A program made the position numbers and the translations under genes. Below, piece by piece: positions 7,743 through 11,607 of a DNA stretch of 11,607 bases (position 1 is its first letter; every line of letters begins with the position of its first letter). The stretch spans positions 1 through 11,607 of the forward strand of contig JALLAZ010004157.1 in the NCBI GenBank assembly GCA_036939755.1. The letters run 5' to 3'. Source of the DNA: Stephanodiscus triporus (lineage: Eukaryota > Bacillariophyta > Thalassiosirophyceae > Thalassiosirales > Thalassiosiraceae). A model generated the notes under the pieces. It did not search any database. It was not told the DNA's origin and worked only from the letters and a program-made list of their open reading frames with translations.

Positions 7743-7777
7743 GAACGCTGATGTCAATTATCTTGATGTCAGCGTTC
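7743..7777. repeat. Near-perfect hairpin, 15-base stem and 5-base loop
   Basis: GAACGCTGA (7743-7751) is exactly complementary to TCAGCGTTC (7769-7777). An inner TCAA pairs with TTGA across the loop TTATC, leaving only a TG/TG mismatch. Both arms contain TGATGTCA, one base from the palindromic CRE sequence TGACGTCA. It could be a terminal-repeat structure, a recombinase site or a transcription-factor site. Confidence 0.6.
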
Positions 7778-8376
7778 TGGTTGATCAGGCCAGACCGAGT
7801 CCCTAGTCTTCACAAACCACGGAGCACTCGAATACGTAGCTTCATTAGTAGGAGTCGAATAGTCGCCTGCTAACTTCGGCTCCCAAGTTGAGACTGATGT
7901 CCCAATATGAGGCTTATGCGAGGAGTGGGGCCAAGTGATTCAATTTGGCGCTGAGTGGACCCGCGAGAAATTGTGGAGGGCTGACAGCTTTTACCATTTC
8001 CCGCCGCCACTCACCAAGTAGCTAGATAAAAATGATGTTTAATGCAATGCATCGATTTCTATGTGTTATACGTATGGGCGTTGGACTACCTAGGTGACGG
8101 GGATTGCCCGTCACCAGCATCCACTCCGCCGTAGCTTGTTGTAATTTGCTTGCGACCGATCCTCCCCACCCGCGTGGGATTTTCGTCGTGTTTTTGGTTG
8201 ACGCCGCCATGATATCCACTCCCACCCTCTCCCAGAAAGCCACACTTACAGATCTTGCTCTTAAGGCCCCAGGGAATAGAGTGCACATGGTATGCTCCAC
8301 CCCAAGAGGTGGGATCCCTCTTTAATCCCTGATTTAACATTTTTGAAGGCAAGAGTCGGATTCTATTTATCTACTA

Positions 8377-8410
8377 GCATTTTGCTAATTAAAAAAATGT
8401 TACAAAATGC
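8377..8410. repeat. Inverted repeat with 8-base arms
   Basis: GCATTTTG (8377-8384) is complementary to CAAAATGC (8403-8410) across an 18-base AT-rich loop. It could act as a weak hairpin. The function is unknown and chance is possible in AT-rich DNA. Confidence 0.35.
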
Positions 8411-8551
8411 AGAACCCAAGAGACCGGGTAAACTAGTAGGAACTCGTAAAAAGTGTGGGATCTTACAAAAGCCAAAACATGCATCACACATCTCCAATAC
8501 AATCCCAATACTCCACACTGAGCTCAAGGTTGATACATAGTTGGTATTCCT

Positions 8552-8559
8552 TATAAAAG
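8552..8559 (+). promoter_or_regulatory. TATA-like box
   Basis: TATAAAAG matches the TATA consensus. The downstream plus-strand frame (8651-8869, 72 codons) begins with TTG and has no recognised domain, so there is no clear gene for this site to serve. Confidence 0.15.
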
Positions 8560-8664
8560 GGCTTCATTTTGAGTCACTTTGGATGGGTAGCTTGTGTGGG
8601 GTGTCACGGAGTTCTTGACTCTACATCAAATGTAGGAATCAGTACTAATTTTGGCAGGGTCAGA

Positions 8665-8679
8665 GTACTTCAAAAGTAC
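8665..8679. repeat. Short hairpin GTACTT-caa-AAGTAC
   Basis: Perfect 6-base arms flank a 3-base loop. A similar hairpin, CTACAT-caa-ATGTAG, lies at 8621-8635 with the same caa loop. Two such structures 30 bases apart are mildly notable. Confidence 0.35.
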
Positions 8680-8888
8680 CCCCAAAACCATACATGTCCA
8701 CTGCAACCCTAATATCTATGCTGAGCTCCAGTCCATTGCACCATTAGAATCCCCATATTCACAAGAGATTCATTTTGATGCTGTAAACTTTTCTGCAGCT
8801 CTCTTTCAAAATTTTGGCATAACTAGGTTTGAGCCTAAGAGTTACATGCAAACATGCATACTACCCTGAACTTAGTGGTACAATACTG

Positions 8889-8996
8889 CCACCAATAATT
8901 GTCCGATGAACATGATTCAAGTTTGGGAACACATTGCCAACACATCAGTGAACACTTTTCCACTTTTAATTAGCTCGATTGGACCATTATTGGTGG
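8889..8996. repeat. Foldback: 19-base inverted repeat, 17 matches, 70-base spacer
   Basis: CCACCAATAATTGTCCGAT (8889-8907) pairs with ATTGGACCATTATTGGTGG (8978-8996) with two mismatches. Weaker complementarity extends outside the arms. This is the shape of a small foldback element or a hairpin RNA precursor. No target-site duplication was identified. Confidence 0.45.
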
Positions 8997-9418
8997 AGAT
9001 ATGTATTGGTAAAGCCAAATTGCATACTAATTGTACACCAAGGCAGGTAAGGGTTAATTAGAAGGCAAGATTTCCTGGCCGCAGGAAACTGACCATTCAG
9101 TTTTGACTCTCTCCCCCTTGGCATCAGCTCAGCAATCTTCTTGCAGGCAATCGATCGAATCGATCCCAGCATGGCCCCTTAGTTTCTCCCAACTTCAAAG
9201 ATCCTCTTAAATTTGGTGTCTTCTGGCAGAGAAAAGGCCAATCCACAGCTGATAAGAAAATCCGCAGCCACAATGTCGGCTACTTGAGATGCGTTAGGAG
9301 TAATCGGATTCCCACACAGCAGCAAATGTCATGGGGTGGTGGTTGCTTAGATCCTCCTTGAAACGTCCTGTGAGAGAAAAAATACAACGACAAAGACACA
9401 ACACCTCCCCTACTCCTT

Positions 9419-9769
9419 TTAACAAGGGACACTGACAATGTTGTTGTGACACTCCCCCCCTTCATCGATGGGGGATTTGAATGGTTGTTTGTGTTGATCA
9501 GACACCAACACAGGAAAATGAGCAGCGACTGTTCTGACTTGAGAAATGGCTAACTCGTAATCCACTTCAGCCTTCCAAGGCTTTATACTGCACTTTCTTT
9601 GCATAGAGAATATGTTACCTTTGCATGTGTGGGCAAGGGCCTTTGATGCATTCATATGCTTGTGGAATTGTGGGGGTCTTCGTGCAGGCATAGGACAATA
9701 ACCACAAGTCCATCCATTAGAAACCATACCATTGTCCTCTTCATGCAAACTTATTGTGGACATTTCCAA
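9419..9769 (-). pseudogene. Possible BED-like zinc-finger remnant of a transposase
   Basis: The frame begins with TTG GAA ATG, so an ATG is available at codon 3, and stops at TAA 9421-9419, 116 codons. After an acidic lead it reads NGWTCGYC, with Cys22 and Cys25. Histidines follow at 36, 38 and 47 in QFHKHM and KALAHTC, with cysteines at 49 and 60. An aromatic followed by C-x2-C and later His and Cys is the pattern of BED-type fingers at the N-termini of DNA transposases. From memory, W-x-C-x-x-C with K/R-A-L-x-H-V is common in diatom transposon proteins. No catalytic domain follows. The second half is not recognised. It is probably debris, and the finger call is tentative. Confidence 0.3.
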
Positions 9770-10130
9770 ATGTTGTTCAAGAAAGGAGGGAGAGTGCCGT
9801 TCACCGTCCCCATCAACATGTCCCCAAAGCTACTTACACTATCATCACAATTGGCTTCATGGCCGCTTATTGTTTCAAACATGCATACAGAACTAATAAT
9901 CTTACCAACTATGTGATGCGGGAGGTGTTGGACAATGCATCGCCCTGATTGTCTACTGCTGCTGCAATTGATTGGTGATCATTATTATTTCTGTGACGGA
10001 ACATATCTGTGTCGGGAACAACAAAAAGCCCTGATGTTGTGAGAGGAGGGCGAAGCTAGGTAAAAGTGGTTCCTCTCAAAAAATTATCTAATTTTTAATA
10101 TTTCTTTTGGTCTCTCCATCAGTTACTATT
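9770..10130. other. Intergenic stretch, nothing recognised
   Basis: Two short plus-strand frames overlap its left part (9656-9916 and 9754-9948) but show no domain and disagree in frame. It includes an AT-rich segment near 10078-10115. Confidence 0.4.
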
Positions 10131-10152
10131 GGTTCCCTTCTAGAAGGGAACC
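10131..10152. repeat. Perfect 22-base palindrome
   Basis: GGTTCCCTTCT (10131-10141) is followed immediately by its exact reverse complement (10142-10152), without a loop. The centre TTCTAGAA matches a paired heat-shock-element unit (TTCnnGAA). It lies about 70 bases before the decayed recombinase and could be a recombination site, a regulatory site or the end of a mobile element. Confidence 0.65.
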
Positions 10153-10199
10153 CCGTTCCCCAAATCTGAAAAGCTGAAAAAAGGAATCCCTAACAAGGA

Positions 10200-10221
10200 A
10201 TTACTGGGGAATTACTGGGGA
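10200..10221 (+). repeat. Exact tandem duplication of the 11-mer ATTACTGGGGA
   Basis: Two perfect copies abut at 10200-10210 and 10211-10221, just before the first recombinase-like codons. It may be replication slippage or the scar of an insertion or excision. Confidence 0.6.
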
Positions 10222-10696
10222 ATGCACAACAAAGATGCCCTCCAAGATGCTGTGGTAGCAATCAGAGAGCTCAGACTCAGCATCACACTCAATTAGAGTG
10301 GGCACAGCCATGGCAATGTACTTAGGAGAATGTGCCGTTTTCACCATAATGCTCATTGGATGTTGGTCGAGCGATGCCTTCTTGCGATACATTTGCAAAC
10401 AGGTCATGGAGGTCAGCCAAAATGTCGCAAAGAAAATGCTCACATATCAAAACTTTCGTGACATCCCTGATATCCACAGAAGAATCCTGAGAGATGACCC
10501 TAGACAGTGCAACAATCCAAACAATGCCCACACAAGATGGAATTTTGGTGGTAACATGCTTCGTCAAGCTCGTCTTCTGGATTCTGGCCTTCTCTCTTTA
10601 TTCATAGACATCAGACTCGCAATCCCAGCGTTTGGACTATTAGGTGGTGGAAACGCACAGATTGCCAATCTGGGATCAGGGGAGGAGGCAAATTAG
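10222..10696 (+). pseudogene. Decayed tyrosine recombinase, C-terminal catalytic part (Crypton/integrase-like)
   Basis: This is a remnant of a DNA strand-exchange enzyme, distinct from the DIRS-like recombinase on the other strand. One frame reads HSIRVGTAMAMYL (from 10286), the H-x-x-R box II with a typical Gly/Ala-rich helix. Next comes IMLIGCWSSDAFLRYI, with box III Trp at 10364-10366 and the nucleophilic Tyr at 10388-10390, eight residues apart as in active enzymes. The usual Gly-Arg-Trp is Gly-Cys-Trp here. A tail with IPDIHRRILRDDPR follows, and the frame ends at TAG 10693-10695. Just upstream this frame has TAG (10256-10258), while the preceding helix-like segment NKDALQDAVVAIREL continues in a frame one base away (10228 on), showing a frameshift. 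Box I and the N-terminal domain are absent, so it is inactive. Relatives known to me by pattern are YR proteins of algal Crypton-like elements. Confidence 0.65.
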
Positions 10697-10956
10697 TTAT
10701 TAGAACACCAATTTCAAACACATGTCTAAGATCTATTACATAACCTGGGTATAGGCAATTTTACAAGTTCCTACAGGTAGATTAGGCAGAAAAAAAAGCC
10801 TATTTCCCTAATATGCAAATGTACTAGCGCTTCTTAAAGCTAGTTAGGCCTCGCGGTAATTTTTACTCCAAGGATTTTGGGGTTTAGGCATTTTTTTACC
10901 TAACAAATTAGTATTAATTCCTACATAGCTAGACATTTTCGGATGGATAGAAAAAG

Positions 10957-10968
10957 GCGTGCGCACGC
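10957..10968. repeat. 12-base palindrome GCGTGCGCACGC
   Basis: A perfect self-complementary, alternating purine-pyrimidine stretch in AT-rich surroundings. It is prone to unusual DNA structure. No known site is recognised. Confidence 0.45.
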
Positions 10969-10973
10969 GTCTA

Positions 10974-11014
10974 GCCGCCCCCTCGCCAAAAACCAGCCTG
11001 GTTGGGGGAGCGGC
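10974..11014. repeat. GC-rich imperfect hairpin
   Basis: GCCGC (10974-10978) pairs with GCGGC (11010-11014), a C-run pairs with a G-run inside, and the tip is AACCAG-C-CTGGTT (10991-11003). About 16 pairs form over 41 bases, interrupted by short bulges. Confidence 0.4.
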
Positions 11015-11039
11015 AAAATAATAATGAGAAAATATCGAT

Positions 11040-11607
11040 CGAACAACGCTGCCGCCGCCATCTTTGTCGTCCTCCCCCAACGCCGAACACCACCCCCAAC
11101 GCTCCCAGGTGTCTCCTCCACCTCCGCTGCAGCCTTCCTCTGTTGACGCCGCACCCCATTGTCGTCCGCCCCCACTTAAAGAGGACAATGACAAACAACA
11201 CATCGAGAGTCAAGAACACCCCCCCGCCGCCACCGCCTCCATTACCGTGCCACCTCCGTCACTGTTCCACCTCTGCCTCTGCCTCCGCCGCCGTGATTTT
11301 GCCGATCCGAATGATGGATGAAGAGGGCCGCCCGCAAAGACGAACGACAATGGTCGACGGTCGGCGCAACGACGGCCACATTGTTGTCGATTTGTTCCAC
11401 CCCGGTTGTCGTCATCTTCATCATAGCCATCACGATGGCAACAGGGAGAACGACAACGTTGGCGACGACGATCATGCTTGGCAATCTGGAGGGAGTTGGA
11501 TAATTTTCCTGGTAGGCTACTACCTATCTAGCCCGAGTCTTGGTCAAAAAACAAAAAAATAGCTAGATACTCTACCTAGGTAAAATCTACTTTATGGACA
11601 ACAACCT
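11040..11607. other. Triplet-biased low-complexity DNA, no credible gene
   Basis: Up to about 11500 it is dominated by CCG/CCT/CAC and later GAC/ACG-type triplets, which open long frames on both strands. Their translations are Pro/Ser/His-rich or Arg/Thr-rich without domains, and the frames overlap heavily, so they are taken as compositional artefacts. The final 100 bases are AT-rich and contain TAGCTAGATA (11560-11569). Confidence 0.45.

Larger units (their letters stand above)
7341..8018 (-). other. 5' non-coding region of the DIRS-like element and its unresolved boundary
   Basis: No credible coding sequence is seen. The stretch should hold the 5' untranslated leader, the promoter and perhaps a terminal repeat. 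The boundary with host DNA cannot be placed because the matching repeat would lie past the left edge of the window. Composition becomes more AT-rich near 8020, where TAGCTAGATA (8019-8028) occurs. That motif recurs at 11560-11569, so it is more likely a repeat motif than an element end. Separate entries cover the CTTGA cluster, the AT-rich tract and the hairpin. Confidence 0.4.
8019..9418. other. AT-richer intergenic DNA without a recognisable gene
   Basis: Short open frames occur on both strands (for example 8022-8300 and 8086-8352 minus, 8292-8540 and 8651-8869 plus). None shows a known domain, several lack ATG, and those around 8086-8325 overlap on opposite strands. No tRNA, rRNA or LTR was recognised. 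The stretch contains several inverted repeats entered separately, which suits old transposon debris. Confidence 0.5.
10697..11039. other. AT-rich non-coding stretch with repeated TAGGC / TTAGG words
   Basis: TAGGC or its complement GCCTA recurs at about 10752, 10792, 10798, 10845 and 10884, several in small hairpins such as TAGGC-agaaaaaaaa-GCCTA and TTAGG-cattttttta-CCTAA. It looks like a small non-autonomous repeat or a degenerate mosaic. No gene is seen. Confidence 0.35.

Noticed and set aside
8022..8352. Overlapping frames of 73-92 codons on both strands
   Set aside because: No domain, no agreement on strand, and no neighbouring signals; kept as unassigned intergenic DNA.
11002..11562. 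186-codon plus-strand frame rich in Pro, Arg and His, with overlapping frames on both strands
   Set aside because: It lies in triplet-biased low-complexity DNA. Several frames are open at once, none has a domain, and codon content follows the repeat composition.
10770..11580. A larger transposon with AGGTAGA / TCTACCT terminal inverted repeats
   Set aside because: Only seven bases match at each end and no target duplication was found; chance is sufficient.
1..11607. tRNA genes, rRNA or CRISPR arrays
   Set aside because: No tRNA T-loop context, rRNA core sequence or regularly spaced repeats were recognised on either strand.

Overview
The window is eukaryotic. Its left two thirds (about 1-7340, minus strand) is most of one tyrosine-recombinase (YR) retrotransposon of the DIRS/PAT/Ngaro superfamily. 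The evidence is a reverse transcriptase (RT) with a YVDD box, an RNase H with its acidic residues, and a downstream YR with a cysteine cluster in front. DIRS-type elements are known from algae, stramenopiles, fungi, amoebae and animals, not from bacteria. The Gag-like and RT sequences, the decayed second YR and a possible BED-like finger on the right make me think of a microalga, perhaps a diatom. That host guess comes from family resemblance only and is weak.

Layout, read on the minus strand from right to left: 7340-6735 is an unrecognised N-terminal ORF; 6677-5055 is a Gag-like protein with coiled coils; 5015-4005 is a linker ORF, possibly a degenerate methyltransferase-like domain; 3980-1923 is RT plus most of RNase H; 1922-1290 is the end of RNase H and a conserved tail; 1474 to beyond base 1 is the zinc-binding YR integrase, which runs off the window. 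The first five blocks lie in one reading frame of about 2,017 codons, cut only by TAG, TGA, TAG and TAA before the final TGA. The YR is in another frame and overlaps the RNase H tail by about 185 bases. No ATG opens it upstream of its first zinc-binding cysteines.

The element's 5' side (7341 to about 8018) is non-coding, with a CTTGA-rich stretch, an AT-rich candidate promoter and a strong hairpin at 7743-7777. From about 8020 the sequence is more AT-rich and holds no convincing intact gene. It contains several inverted repeats (8377-8410, 8665-8679, 8889-8996), a possible zinc-finger remnant on the minus strand (9419-9769), a perfect 22-base palindrome (10131-10152), an 11-base tandem duplication (10200-10221) and a decayed second YR on the plus strand (about 10222-10696). 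The last 900 bases are AT-rich and then triplet-biased low-complexity DNA.

Together this looks like a transposon-rich intergenic region. The DIRS-like element encodes structural (Gag-like), copying (RT/RNase H) and insertion (YR) functions. Whether its in-frame stops are translational control points or decay cannot be settled from one copy.
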